Source: Lysobacter terrestris (lineage in GTDB: Bacteria; Pseudomonadota; Gammaproteobacteria; Xanthomonadales; Xanthomonadaceae). Taken from it: a stretch of DNA of 64,000 nt. The position numbers were made by a program, and so were the translations under genes. Below, piece after piece: positions 23,536 through 31,411 of this stretch (position 1 is the stretch's first letter; each line of letters starts with the position of its first letter). The stretch is from assembly GCF_014489475.1 (NCBI RefSeq), contig NZ_CP060820.1, positions 2,992,001 through 3,056,000 of the forward strand, in the 5' to 3' direction. The notes beneath the pieces were generated by a model. It did no database searches, was not told where the DNA came from, and saw only the letters and a program-made list of their open reading frames with translations.

Positions 23536-24381
23536 ATGAAATCAACGGCCCTTCATTTATCGCTGACCAGCTTTCTGGTGAGCGCCGGTTGCGTCTACGC
23601 CGGCACGCCGGCAAACAGTTCCGAGGCGCAGGCGGCGCGTGAGCACAACGCCGTCACGATCGTTCTGGTCCACGGCGCCTTTGCCGACTCCTCCAGCTGG
23701 AACGGAGTGATCGACACGCTGTTGCAACGAAATTTCAAGGTGATCGCAGCGAGCATCCCGCTCAGGAGCCTTTCCATCGACGCCGGCAGCGTCGAGGACC
23801 TGGTCCGCAGCGTCCAGGGTGATGTCGTGCTGGTAGGTCATTCGTACGGCGGCCAGGTGATCACCGCGGCCGCGGCGGGCAATTCCAGCGTAAAGGGCCT
23901 GGTCTACGTCGATGCATTGGCGCCGGACATCGGCGAGAGCGCGGCCGACATCGGTGAACGCTTTCCAGGCGGGACACTCGGCCCGTCGTTGGCGCCACCA
24001 GTCAGCATCCAGGGCGGCGGCAGCGATCTCTACGTGCAGCAGGACCGCTGGCCTGCCCAGTTCGCGGCCGACGTGGCGCCTCAGGCGGCGCGGCTCATGG
24101 CAGTCGGGCAGCGGCCGGTGACCGATGCCGCGCTGAAAGATCGATTGCAGCAAGCGCCGGCGTGGAAGGGCACGCCTTCCTGGTTCATCTACGGAAGCGA
24201 AGACCGCAACATCACCCCGGCAGCTTTGGGGTTCATGGCACAGCGAGCCCATTCGCGTCATACCGTGGTCGTTCCCAAAGGTTCGCATGTGGTGATGGTT
24301 TCGCACCCGCGCGAGGTCGCCATGCTGATCGAGGAGGCAGCAAATGCCTGCTGCATGCCTGAGGAAGGGAAGACGCCATGA
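23536..24381 (+). CDS. Exported alpha/beta hydrolase (EstC/salicylate-esterase-like)
   Basis: The 281-aa protein has a signal peptide (MKSTALHLSLTSFLVSAGCVYAG; a lipobox-like C at 19 is possible). The mature enzyme opens with VTIVLVHGAFADSSSW, the HG oxyanion motif. The nucleophile Ser is in VGHSYGGQV near 108, the acid residue is probably the Asp in YGSEDRNI and the His in KGSHVVM near 259. The substrate is probably a small ester. It is followed by the DUF6130 gene with a 4-bp overlap. GCAGGAG at 23520-23526 is the ribosome-binding site. Confidence 0.88.
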   Translation: MKSTALHLSLTSFLVSAGCVYAGTPANSSEAQAAREHNAVTIVLVHGAFADSSSWNGVIDTLLQRNFKVIAASIPLRSLSIDAGSVEDLVRSVQGDVVLVGHSYGGQVITAAAAGNSSVKGLVYVDALAPDIGESAADIGERFPGGTLGPSLAPPVSIQGGGSDLYVQQDRWPAQFAADVAPQAARLMAVGQRPVTDAALKDRLQQAPAWKGTPSWFIYGSEDRNITPAALGFMAQRAHSRHTVVVPKGSHVVMVSHPREVAMLIEEAANACCMPEEGKTP

Positions 24382-24836
24382 TCTCGTCTGCCTTTGGGCT
24401 GTTTGCGGCCGTCGTCATGCTTGCCGGTCCGGGTGGCGCGGTGCAATCGGCCAGGGAAGTTCGCGGCCCTCCGCCGGTGATTCCGCTCGAGAGCGAGCCA
24501 CCGGCCAAGATCGTGATTGATCCTCCGGCACCGGGCTGGCTGGTGCAGGGGCGCGTGGTGATCCAGTACCGCGCCGAGAACCTGCGCATCGTGCCGGTAT
24601 TCGGCCCCAATGCGCTGGACGTGTCGCCACGTATCGGTCACATCCACGTTACGGTCGACGACTCACCGTGGCGTTGGGCGGATGCCAGCGGCGAGCCGCT
24701 GATCATCAATTGCCTGCTTCCGGGCGAGCACAAAGTTCTGATCGAGCTGGTGAATGCCAATCATCAAGTGATCGACGGCGGGCTGGTTCGCTTTGTCGTT
24801 CCTGACGTGATTGCGCCCAACTGTCATCGCAGTTAA
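24378..24836 (+). CDS. DUF6130 family exported protein
   Basis: The 152-aa protein has a signal peptide ([24 protein letters not shown]) and an Ig-like beta domain: [19 protein letters not shown] and [21 protein letters not shown] are the parts that define this small family of periplasmic proteins. Function unknown. ATG overlaps the upstream hydrolase stop (ATGA, 24378-24381), so the two are translationally coupled and probably act together outside the cytoplasm. Confidence 0.78.
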   Translation: MISSAFGLFAAVVMLAGPGGAVQSAREVRGPPPVIPLESEPPAKIVIDPPAPGWLVQGRVVIQYRAENLRIVPVFGPNALDVSPRIGHIHVTVDDSPWRWADASGEPLIINCLLPGEHKVLIELVNANHQVIDGGLVRFVVPDVIAPNCHRS

Positions 24837-24903
24837 GTCGAAACGTTTGCCGGAAGAACCGGCGCGAATAGAACATCCCACAGCAATCGTGGAGGTATGT
24901 GTC

Positions 24904-25902
24904 ATGACCAGAACAACCCGCTCTGGTGCCGTTGATGATGTGCGCCGCTCGATGATACTGGGTGGCGCCGCGGTCGCCGTAGGCTTGCAACTGCCTTTGG
25001 TCGGCTGCTCCGGATCAACGCCGCCATCCCCTCAAACCACAAGTCCATCGCCGCCATCTACGCTCGGGAGACAAACCATGGGCACCATCACCACGAAGGA
25101 TGGAACACAGATCTACTACAAGGATTGGGGCGCCGGCCCCGTGGTCGCGTTGAGTCACGGCTGGCCATTGAGTTCCGACAGCTGGGAATCGCTGATGTAC
25201 TTTCTTGCGACAAATGGCTATCGCGTGATCGCCCACGATCGCCGCGGTCACGGGCGTTCCAGCCAGCCGTCGGAAGGCAATGAAATGGATACCTACGCGG
25301 ACGATCTGGCCGAGCTGCTCGATCGCCTCGATGTCAAGGAAGTCACTTTGATCGGTTTCTCGACCGGAGGCGGCGAGGTGGCGCGCTACATCGGCCGCCA
25401 CGGCACCAAGCGGGTACGAAAAGCCGGTCTGATTTCCGCAGTCCCACCGCTGATGCTCAAGACCGATCAGAACCCGGGGGGCATCCCGATCGAGGTATTC
25501 GATGGGTTTAGAAAAGCCCAGCTGGCCAATCGCGCCGATTTCTATCGCGACGTCGCCAGTGGCCCGTTCTATGGCTATAACCGTCCAGGCGCGAAGCCGT
25601 CACAGGGGCTGATCGATTTCTGGTGGCTGCAGGGAATGATGGCCGGGCACAAGAACACCTTCGAATGCATCAAGGCTTTTTCCGAGACCGACTTCACCGA
25701 GGATCTGAAAAAGTTCGATGTGCCGACGCTCATCATTCATGGCGACGACGATCAGGTGGTTCCAATCGATCGCGGGGGGCGCGCAGCCTCGGAACTGGTA
25801 AAGAACAGCAAGCTCGTCGTATACGAGGGCGCGCCGCACGGGTTGACGGACACCCACAAGGATCGGTTCAACGCGGACATACTGGCCTTCTTGAAGGCTT
25901 AG
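24904..25902 (+). CDS. Exported alpha/beta hydrolase of the non-haem chloroperoxidase/perhydrolase type
   Basis: A 332-aa protein. From residue 59 ([20 protein letters not shown]) it is a typical chloroperoxidase/arylesterase-type hydrolase of about 275 residues, with the oxyanion region [11 protein letters not shown], nucleophile GFSTGGGE, acid GDDDQVVP and histidine PHG near the end. The first 58 residues are unusual: a twin-arginine-like segment VRRSMILGG, a hydrophobic stretch, and a lipobox LVGC followed by a Ser/Pro linker. This would export the enzyme and perhaps lipidate it. The ATG at 24904 was chosen because the ribosome-binding site GGAGG and the signal segment precede the enzyme. 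Confidence 0.86.
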   Translation: MTRTTRSGAVDDVRRSMILGGAAVAVGLQLPLVGCSGSTPPSPQTTSPSPPSTLGRQTMGTITTKDGTQIYYKDWGAGPVVALSHGWPLSSDSWESLMYFLATNGYRVIAHDRRGHGRSSQPSEGNEMDTYADDLAELLDRLDVKEVTLIGFSTGGGEVARYIGRHGTKRVRKAGLISAVPPLMLKTDQNPGGIPIEVFDGFRKAQLANRADFYRDVASGPFYGYNRPGAKPSQGLIDFWWLQGMMAGHKNTFECIKAFSETDFTEDLKKFDVPTLIIHGDDDQVVPIDRGGRAASELVKNSKLVVYEGAPHGLTDTHKDRFNADILAFLKA

Positions 25903-25961
25903 TCAGGCCTCTTCGCCCGTGGCGCGTGCCGGAAGACGGGCTAACGCCACCAGCCGCGGCT

Positions 25962-25997
25962 GCGCGACTCGCCGGGTTAACGCCCGGCGAGTCGCGC
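25962..25997. terminator. Bidirectional hairpin between chloroperoxidase-like and araC genes
   Basis: A perfect 15-bp stem (25962-25976 with 25983-25997) and six-base loop TTAACG, without a T-run. It lies between convergent genes and likely limits read-through both ways. Confidence 0.65.
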
Positions 25998-26067
25998 CGA
26001 CAACCCGCCAGCTTTCCGTGCGTAAACGTTGTTCTTGGCACCTGGATGCCCGCGCAGGCGGCCGGGC

Positions 26068-26970
26068 TCACCTTCGTTGGCGTCGGTACTGGTGTGGCGT
26101 GATCTGCAGGAACCGCTTGAATACATTGGTCATGTGGCTTTGGTCGAAGAAGCCGCATGTGCTTGCGATCAGCGAAATCGGCAGGTCCGTTTCCAGCAGC
26201 ATGTGCTTGACGCGATCGAGCCGGTACTGGAGCCACCAGCGGTGGGGCGACATGCCGGTGGATTGCTTGAAGGCGAAAGTGAAGTGGCTGCGCGATAGCC
26301 CGCATTCGACGGCGACTTGGGCCAGCGTGAGTTCGCCATCCAGATGCTCCGACATCAATTCCGTCGCGCGCCTTAGTTGAGCCGGCGACAGGCCGCCGCT
26401 ATGCGATGCCGGAACTTCGGTCATGCCGCCGTACTGTCGCGCGATATAGGCCGTGATGGCCAGCGACAGGTGCTCGAGATAGAACGAAGTCGTTACCGAG
26501 GGTGTTTCCAGCGCAGGTTCCAGGCAGCGCACAAGGGAGGTAAGCGTCGCGTCAGGAAGGCCAGTGCCGCGCAACACGGAGATTCTGGGAGCCCCCAGGT
26601 CGTCGGCCAGGTCACTGAAGGCCTCGTGGCCGAGGCGTATGTGTATCCCGTCGAAGGGATTGAGGAAAACCGCCTCGGATTCTGCGGTTATGTCGCTGAT
26701 GCAGGCGGCACCGGCCTGGAACCGTGAAACAGGCGGCTTGATCGCCTTTCCGCCGAGCCAATGAGGTGGTGCGGCCAGATCCCGAAACCACAGATAGATG
26801 TCGTAGACCGATTCTGAAGCCTGCGAGACGACATGGCCATGGCCGGTGAAATCGAACTTTAGGCGCGCCGCGCCGAACATCGCGCTTGGGCTGCGGCCCA
26901 GGCTGATCGTGGGCGGCGTAAGGCGCCAGCCGCGCTGAAGGGTATTGCCGTAATCGAACTTGTCCAGCAT
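26068..26970 (-). CDS. AraC family transcriptional regulator
   Basis: A 300-aa regulator with a C-terminal AraC DNA-binding domain of two helix-turn-helix motifs: LTLAQVAVECGLSRSHFTFAFKQSTGMSPHRW and PISLIASTCGFFDQSHMTNVFKRFLQITPHQYRR. The N-terminal 180 residues form a sensory region without recognisable cupin motifs. The ATG at 26970 was used since GGGGAG lies six bases upstream; an in-frame TTG two codons earlier is less likely. Convergent with the chloroperoxidase-like gene, which it may control, and downstream of the LysR gene. Confidence 0.92.
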   Translation of the reverse strand: MLDKFDYGNTLQRGWRLTPPTISLGRSPSAMFGAARLKFDFTGHGHVVSQASESVYDIYLWFRDLAAPPHWLGGKAIKPPVSRFQAGAACISDITAESEAVFLNPFDGIHIRLGHEAFSDLADDLGAPRISVLRGTGLPDATLTSLVRCLEPALETPSVTTSFYLEHLSLAITAYIARQYGGMTEVPASHSGGLSPAQLRRATELMSEHLDGELTLAQVAVECGLSRSHFTFAFKQSTGMSPHRWWLQYRLDRVKHMLLETDLPISLIASTCGFFDQSHMTNVFKRFLQITPHQYRRQRR

Positions 26971-27113
26971 TGCCAACTCCCCAAAGACGTTTGCAAGGGG
27001 GCAAATATGCTCTGCGCGATGCCGGTCCGTTCTTGACCCTTCCTCTTCCTCCAGGTTGGCAGTCTATTCCGCCCGCGACAGGTCTTCGATGGAAAAACCT
27101 CGGGCGCGTTGAT

Positions 27114-28013
27114 TCACGCCAGTCGAGCGAACTCTTCCGCCAACCAGTCAATGAACACCCTTATGCGATGGCCCATGTGACGATTCGGTGGATAAACCAC
27201 ATGAATTGGATAGGGGGGCGGACGCCAGTCCGGCAGCACTTCGACCAGCGCTCCCGAGTCCAGGTAGGGGCGCACCACATAGTTGAAATTCTGGATCACC
27301 CCCAACCCGGCAAGCCCAGCGGCAAGGTTGGCGTTGCTCTCGTTGACGCTCACTGAGGCAGGCCCCTCCAGCTTGAATCGTGCACCGCTCTGCTCGAAGC
27401 TGGCCGGTAGCACGCGACTGGTACGCGCGGACTGGTAATTCACCAGCCTGTGCCTGGCTTGCAGATCGGCGGGGTCCGTCGGCTCGCCGAATCGGGCGAG
27501 ATAGCCGGGTGCCGCGCAGGTTCGCCAGGACGCCATGCCCAGCAGGCGCGCGACCACGGTTTCGTCGGTCATCCGGCCGCCACGAATGGCGCAATCGACG
27601 TTTTCCGCGACCAGGTCCACATGGCGATCGGTCACATCCAGTTCCACCTGGATGCCGGGATGGCGATCCAGGAACGCCGGCAACGCAGGCAACACCACGC
27701 AACTGGCCAGCGAAGAGCCGAGGGTGACGCGGACAATCCCCTGTGGCTGCTTGTGCGATCCCGCCAGGCTGGTGTCGATGTCCTCCAGCTCGCGCACCAG
27801 CCGTTCGGTCTGCCCGTAATACATCGAGCCTTCGGACGTGACCGCGACGCGCCGCGTCGTCCTGGTCAGCAGCTTCACGCCCAGGTGTGTTTCCAACTCG
27901 TCGACCAGCTTGCTGACCGAGGTCTTGGGCATGTGCAGGGAATCGGCGGCCCTGGTGAAGGACCCAGTCTCGACGACGCGGGCGAAGGCGCGGATGGCCA
28001 GCAGTTGGTTCAT
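27114..28013 (-). CDS. LysR family transcriptional regulator (accessory cluster)
   Basis: The 299-aa LysR regulator has the N-terminal winged HTH (residues 1-60; ARVVETGSFTRAADSLHMPKTSVSKLVDELE) and a periplasmic-binding-like effector domain. It is divergent from the short-chain dehydrogenase at 28136 with 122 bp between them, the usual arrangement for autoregulated LysR genes acting on the divergent target. The intergenic dyad TGTCCAC-N4-GTGGACA is a candidate operator. The effector is unknown, but redox-active or electrophilic compounds fit the neighbours. Confidence 0.92.
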   Translation of the reverse strand: MNQLLAIRAFARVVETGSFTRAADSLHMPKTSVSKLVDELETHLGVKLLTRTTRRVAVTSEGSMYYGQTERLVRELEDIDTSLAGSHKQPQGIVRVTLGSSLASCVVLPALPAFLDRHPGIQVELDVTDRHVDLVAENVDCAIRGGRMTDETVVARLLGMASWRTCAAPGYLARFGEPTDPADLQARHRLVNYQSARTSRVLPASFEQSGARFKLEGPASVSVNESNANLAAGLAGLGVIQNFNYVVRPYLDSGALVEVLPDWRPPPYPIHVVYPPNRHMGHRIRVFIDWLAEEFARLA

Positions 28014-28023
28014 GCCAGCTGAT

Positions 28024-28041
28024 TGTCCACGTGTGTGGACA
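28024..28041. promoter_or_regulatory. Dyad TGTCCAC-N4-GTGGACA, candidate operator
   Basis: A perfect 7-bp inverted repeat separated by GTGT, only 10 bases upstream of the lysR start and within the divergent promoter region shared with the SDR gene. It is a candidate binding site of the LysR regulator. Confidence 0.5.
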
Positions 28042-28082
28042 GAAAGGAAGCGTATAGCTGCTTTATCCGACTAATGGACCCG

Positions 28083-28127
28083 CCTAAGTTGCAGCCACCG
28101 GATCTACCGGTTCCCCCAAAACTTAGG
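28083..28127 (+). promoter_or_regulatory. Leader hairpin that could cover the SDR ribosome-binding site
   Basis: CCTAAGTT (28083-28090) pairs with AACTTAGG (28120-28127), with a CCGG-rich inner helix between. The 3' arm contains the TAGG that would serve as ribosome-binding site for the SDR start at 28136, so pairing could reduce translation. Confidence 0.4.
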
Positions 28128-28135
28128 AATCAACC

Positions 28136-28876
28136 ATGAACAAGCAACTGCAAGGCAAAGTCGCCCTGGTCACCGGCGGATCGCGCGGCATCGGTGCCGC
28201 CTCGGCCCGCGCTTTGGCTGAACAGGGCGCCGACGTCGCCATCAGCTACGTCAATTCCGCCGAGAAGGCGGACGCGCTCGTCAAGGACCTGCAGCGCCTT
28301 GGCGTCCGCGCCCAGGCTTTCCGCGCCGACCAGGCGCAGCCGGCGCAGGCGGCCGACCTCGTCGACAAGGTCCACGCGCACTTCGGTCGCCTGGACATCC
28401 TCGTCAACAACGCTGCGCAGTTCGGAATGGGCAGCGTCGACGGCGATGCCGCAGGGCTTGACCAGATGACGACGGTGAACTTCACCAGCGTGGTCGCCGC
28501 GATCCGTGCCGCGTCCAAGCTGATGGCCGACAACGGACGCATCGTTTCGATCGGCTCCGGCGTGAGCGGCCGCGTCGGCTTCCCTGGGCTGGCCGACTAC
28601 ACCGCTTCGAAGGCCGCCATCGTGGGCTACAGCAAGGGCGCTGCGCGCGACCTGGCCGCGCGGGGCATCACGGTGAACGTGCTGCAGCCGGGCTACGTCA
28701 ACACGGACATGAATCCGGAGAACAGCGATTACGCTCCGGTGTTCAAGGCGACGACCGCGCTGGGCCGCTATGCACAGCCTGAAGAGATCGCCGCTGCGGT
28801 GGTGTTCCTGGCCAGCCCGCAGGCCTCGTACGTCACGGGCACGGTGCTGAACGTCGACGGTGGCTACGGCGCCTGA
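28136..28876 (+). CDS. Short-chain dehydrogenase/reductase (FabG-like)
   Basis: A 246-aa classical SDR. The NAD(P)-binding TGGSRGIG is near residues 14-21, NNAA near 91, the catalytic Ser in SIGSGVSG near 140 and YTASK near 155-159, with the C-terminal VNVDGGYGA. It probably reduces or oxidises a small alcohol/carbonyl compound. Transcribed divergently from the LysR gene; the next gene, an exported hydrolase, starts 144 bp downstream behind structured leader B. Confidence 0.93.
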   Translation: MNKQLQGKVALVTGGSRGIGAASARALAEQGADVAISYVNSAEKADALVKDLQRLGVRAQAFRADQAQPAQAADLVDKVHAHFGRLDILVNNAAQFGMGSVDGDAAGLDQMTTVNFTSVVAAIRAASKLMADNGRIVSIGSGVSGRVGFPGLADYTASKAAIVGYSKGAARDLAARGITVNVLQPGYVNTDMNPENSDYAPVFKATTALGRYAQPEEIAAAVVFLASPQASYVTGTVLNVDGGYGA

Positions 28877-28883
28877 GTCGCGC

Positions 28884-29020
28884 TTCGTCGATTTTTGCAA
28901 AGGGCCCGCCGGCCATCCAATCAGGCGGGCTCGTCACGGCCGATGCTTGGGCGTGAAGTCACGCCTATCGCGGCAAGGAGGTGCCCTCACTGGCACCTCC
29001 GGCCTTTCCGGAGAACTGCC
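28884..29020 (+). promoter_or_regulatory. Structured leader element, copy B
   Basis: An element of 137 nt that fills the gap between the SDR gene and the hydrolase start. Hairpins: 28904-28910 with 28924-28930 (7 bp); 28950-28956 with 28959-28965 (7 bp); 28977-28985 with 28992-29000 (9 bp, perfect). The ribosome-binding site CGGAG follows at once and the ATG comes immediately after the element. It is homologous to 23321-23455. Confidence 0.72.
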
Positions 29021-30055
29021 ATGTCCCGCCTGTTTCAAAAAGCCCGCACGGGCCTGTTCATGATTTCCGCGGCATTGGCGCTGGCGTCGCCCACGCTCGC
29101 ATTCGCCGGAGCCACGGTCGCAGCCGAAGCGGCACCGATCGCAGCCGATATCTCAGACGCTGCCCTCGTCTCGACCTTGCCGGGTTTCAAGCAAGGGTTC
29201 GCCGACGTCAACGGAACGCGATTGCACTACGTAGCCGGCGGCAAGGGCGAAGCCGTCGTGCTGTTGCCCGGCTGGCCGGAAACCTGGTGGTCCTACCACA
29301 AGGTCATGCCGACCCTCGCCATGAACCACCGGGTCATCGCCGTGGATATTCGCGGCATGGGAGCCTCAAGCAAGCCGCTTGATGGCTATGACAAGAAGAA
29401 CATGGCCAAGGACATCCATGAGCTGATGGCCAAGCTTGGCTACGACAAGGCGCACATCGTCGGTCACGACATCGGCGCCCAGGTGGCGTGGAGCTTCGCC
29501 GCCAATTACCCGCAGGCGACACGCACATTGACGATGCTGGATGTTCCCCATCCGGACGAGGGCCTGCTGAAGTGGCCGCTGCTCCCGGCGCACGGCACGT
29601 TCAATGACAAGATCGACGAGAACCACGCCTACGCCTGGTGGTTTGCCTTCCATCAGGTCAAGGGCCTGCCGGAAGCGATGATGCAAGGCAGGGCCCAGAT
29701 CGAGCACGAATGGTTCTTCCGCTACCTGCTCAAGGACGAATCCGCCCTGGATGCCCGCGATCGCGCGGTGTATGCGGTGGCCTACAACCAGGATGACGGA
29801 ATCCGCGCCGGTAACGCGTGGTACCAGGCGTTCACCCAGGACATCATCGACGAAAAGAGCTACGGCCCGCTGGAGATGCCAGTGCTTGGCCTGGCCGGGC
29901 CCGGGTACGGGTGGCTCAATTCGGTCCTGACGACGAGGGCCCGCAACGCCAAGGTCTACAAGCTGGCGGACAGCGGGCACTTCATCGCCGAGGAGCAGCC
30001 CGAAGAGATGCTCACCTACCTGCTGCCGTTCCTGAAGCAGAACGCTTCGCGCTGA
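29021..30055 (+). CDS. Exported epoxide-hydrolase-like alpha/beta hydrolase
   Basis: The 344-aa protein carries a signal peptide (MSRLFQKARTGLFMISAAL, cleavage near AFAGA). The fold is epoxide-hydrolase-like: VVLLPGWPETWWSY (oxyanion HGxP position replaced by PGWP), nucleophile Asp in IVGHDIGAQVAW near 148, a cap with the segment HAYAWWFAFHQ, and the base His in DSGHFIAEEQP near 323. Substrates are likely epoxides or halides, but fluoroacetate dehalogenase-like relatives exist. The CGGAG ribosome-binding site lies in leader B. Confidence 0.88.
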   Translation: MSRLFQKARTGLFMISAALALASPTLAFAGATVAAEAAPIAADISDAALVSTLPGFKQGFADVNGTRLHYVAGGKGEAVVLLPGWPETWWSYHKVMPTLAMNHRVIAVDIRGMGASSKPLDGYDKKNMAKDIHELMAKLGYDKAHIVGHDIGAQVAWSFAANYPQATRTLTMLDVPHPDEGLLKWPLLPAHGTFNDKIDENHAYAWWFAFHQVKGLPEAMMQGRAQIEHEWFFRYLLKDESALDARDRAVYAVAYNQDDGIRAGNAWYQAFTQDIIDEKSYGPLEMPVLGLAGPGYGWLNSVLTTRARNAKVYKLADSGHFIAEEQPEEMLTYLLPFLKQNASR

Positions 30056-30147
30056 CGGTCGCGGCGGTTGCGGCGTTCGCGCCCATCGCCGCGTCGCACA
30101 TGTCCCTGCGGCCAAAAGCGCATGCCCCCCATTTGCGAGGAATCCCC

Positions 30148-30915
30148 ATGAGCACGATCCACACCACCAAACACGCGGGAAAAATTGCCCTGGTCACCGG
30201 TGGCAGTTCCGGCCTGGGCTTGGCCACGGTGCAACGCCTGGTTGCCGAGGGCGCGTTCGTCTACCTCACTGGCCGTCGAAAGCCGGAACTCGACGCCGCG
30301 GTCGCCAACCTCGATGGCCGTGCCGAGGCCATCCAGGGCGACATTTCGAGCCAGGCGGACCTGGATCGGATTTTCGCCCGCATCCGCGAACGACATGGCC
30401 GCCTGGACATTCTTTTCGCCAATGCCGGGGGCGGTGAATTCGCGCCGCTGGGCGCCATCACCGAGGCCCAGTTCGACAAGTACTTCGGCATCAACGTGAA
30501 GGGCACGTTGTTCACCGTGCAGAAGGCGATCGAACTGATGCCACCCGGGTCGGCAATCGTGGTCAACGGCTCGATGGTGTCGATCAAGGGCGTGCCGGCA
30601 TTTGGCGTCTACGCCGCCACCAAGGCGGCATTGCGATCATTCGTTCGCACCTGGGCGTCGGATTTGAAGGGGCGCGACATCCGGGTCAACGCGGTCGCTC
30701 CCGGAACCGTCGTCACCCCTGCGTATAAATCGGAACTTGGCCTCACCGACGAACAGATCGAAGGTTTCAGCGCGCAAGCAGCCACTGCGGCGCCGCTTGG
30801 TCGCGTTGGCACGCCGGATGAGATCGCCAAGGCCGTCTCCTTCCTGGCCAGCGATGACGCCAGCTACATCACCGGCGTCGAACTCTTCGTCGATGGCGGT
30901 GCGGCCCAGGTGTAA
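30148..30915 (+). CDS. Short-chain dehydrogenase/reductase (second)
   Basis: A 255-aa classical SDR with TGGSSGLG near residues 18-25, ANAGGG near 90, the catalytic Ser in NGSMVS and YAATK near 158-162, plus the SDR C-terminus FVDGGAAQV. It probably acts on a small carbonyl compound. Follows the hydrolase by 92 bp; the ribosome-binding site is GAGGAAT before the start at 30148. Paralogous to the 28136 SDR but clearly distinct. Confidence 0.93.
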   Translation: MSTIHTTKHAGKIALVTGGSSGLGLATVQRLVAEGAFVYLTGRRKPELDAAVANLDGRAEAIQGDISSQADLDRIFARIRERHGRLDILFANAGGGEFAPLGAITEAQFDKYFGINVKGTLFTVQKAIELMPPGSAIVVNGSMVSIKGVPAFGVYAATKAALRSFVRTWASDLKGRDIRVNAVAPGTVVTPAYKSELGLTDEQIEGFSAQAATAAPLGRVGTPDEIAKAVSFLASDDASYITGVELFVDGGAAQV

Positions 30916-30984
30916 GCAACAAACCGCAACCGGTCCGCATGGCGGCACGGGGCGAATTAACGACATCAGTCACTCGAGGTGCGC

Positions 30985-31365
30985 ATGAAAAATGCTACCG
31001 AACTGCTGGAAGCCTACCTGGACAACATTGCGGCGCCCGAGATCGCGGCATCGCAGTTTGCGCAGGATGGCGTGCTTGAACTGCCCTGGGTGCAGGCCCG
31101 CGCCCAGGGGCCCGTGGCGATCGGGAAGCTCATCGCCGGGCTGCTTGGAAAAATTCCGGAGTTTCGATTCAAGAACGTCACGTTCTTCATCCAGACCCCG
31201 GATAAGGTCGCTGCTGAGTATCAGGTCGAAGCCCGCGTCGTCGATACCGGAAAGATCTACAAGCAAACCTACTGCGGCGTCCTGATCGCGGAAAACGGAA
31301 AGATAAAGCTGCTTCGCGAAGCGCTCGACACCGCCGTGGCCGCGAAAGCCTTCTCCAAGGATTGA
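30985..31365 (+). CDS. NTF2/SnoaL-like protein
   Basis: The 126-aa protein has the cone-shaped NTF2-like pattern: MKNATELLEAYLDNIAAPEIAAS, FAQDGVLELPW, then VTFFIQTPDKVAAEYQVEARV. Such proteins bind or isomerise small hydrophobic ligands. ATG at 30985 was used; the upstream GTG (30979) is less plausible. It follows the second SDR by 69 bp and seems to be the last gene of the accessory block. Confidence 0.75.
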   Translation: MKNATELLEAYLDNIAAPEIAASQFAQDGVLELPWVQARAQGPVAIGKLIAGLLGKIPEFRFKNVTFFIQTPDKVAAEYQVEARVVDTGKIYKQTYCGVLIAENGKIKLLREALDTAVAAKAFSKD

Positions 31366-31411
31366 TTGCACTTTGGTCAGCGGCGGGCCGGACGTCCGCT
31401 TCTGGCCGAAC

